Positions 13,434 through 13,524 of a DNA stretch of 13,524 nucleotides are shown in pieces. The notes beneath the pieces were generated by a model, which was given only the letters and a program-made list of their open reading frames with translations, did no database searches and was not told the origin of the DNA. This stretch comes from Thermoplasmatota archaeon. Its GTDB lineage: Archaea; Thermoplasmatota; E2; DHVEG-1. The position numbers and the translations under genes are program-made. Where the stretch lies: the NCBI GenBank assembly GCA_030612095.1, contig JAUWOO010000033.1, positions 1-13,524 of the forward strand, written 5' to 3'. Numbering within the stretch: the stretch's first letter is position 1; every line of letters begins with the position of its first letter.

Positions 13434-13508
13434 TCAGAGCCTATAAGTGAAGTTTATTTAAAAAATACAGATAAATTATCCGAAGAAGAAGACAATTACG
13501 ATGAATAA
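13434..13508 (+). pseudogene. In-frame continuation of the repeat gene after a premature stop
   Basis: After the TAA the same frame reads SEPISEVYLKNTDKLSEEED and NYDE before a second TAA. This matches the region after repeat copy 1 (SDKLSEV, then PPKKLTEAEE) at corresponding places. It is best read as the original C-terminus, lost by a nonsense change or reached only by read-through. Confidence 0.6.
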
Positions 13509-13524
13509 AAAGGAATAATAAAAA

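Noticed and set aside
1..13524. tRNA, rRNA, CRISPR array, transposase or attachment sites
   Set aside because: I looked for T-loop motifs in gaps, regularly spaced repeats, transposase-like motifs and flanking duplications and found none.

Overview
The window looks archaeal. It is AT-rich. Several genes have TATA-like boxes about 24-30 bases before the start codon with no room for a leader, which suggests leaderless transcription. It also encodes a radical SAM protein of the tetraether-lipid-synthase (Tes/MJ0619) type. The HypF, HypC and HypD hydrogenase maturation proteins imply a [NiFe]-hydrogenase elsewhere in the genome. A euryarchaeal or Thermoplasmatota-like host is my guess, but the sequence does not settle the lineage.

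Layout. Positions 1-1130: the 3' end of hypF, then a small two-helix membrane protein, both on +. Positions 1137-3953: minus-strand genes, read from the right as hypC, hypD, an unrecognised 187-197 residue protein, and an AlkD-type DNA alkylation repair protein. Positions 3954-4063: a divergent promoter region between hypC and the Tes-like gene. Positions 4064-6298: the Tes-like radical SAM gene (+), convergent with a cysteine-rich DUF5714-type gene (-). Positions 6419-9639: a metal-uptake unit made of a DtxR-like regulator, a substrate-binding lipoprotein, an ATPase and a permease (Zn/Mn ABC type). Positions 9640-11173: a gene-poor stretch with one receiver-only response regulator, two or three very short genes and several striking inverted repeats. 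Positions 11174-12322: a HAD phosphatase and a flavin-binding pyridoxamine-phosphate-oxidase-like protein, both minus. Positions 12585-13508: a Lys/Glu-rich repeat protein interrupted by a likely recent in-frame stop.

How the parts work together. HypF, HypC and HypD cooperate in making and inserting the Fe(CN)2CO group of [NiFe]-hydrogenases. The regulator plus three ABC genes form a self-contained metal import unit. The Tes-like enzyme is a membrane-lipid candidate, but it lacks a cysteine motif I expect in typical members, so its substrate is open. I see no CRISPR array, rRNA, tRNA or insertion sequence.

The points most worth a second look are the Tes-like protein with the missing cysteine cluster, the nonsense-interrupted repeat gene, the atypical metal regulator with a palindrome over its start codon, and the pair of related micro-genes, one of them behind a palindrome-bracketed promoter, at 10.6-11.1 kb.
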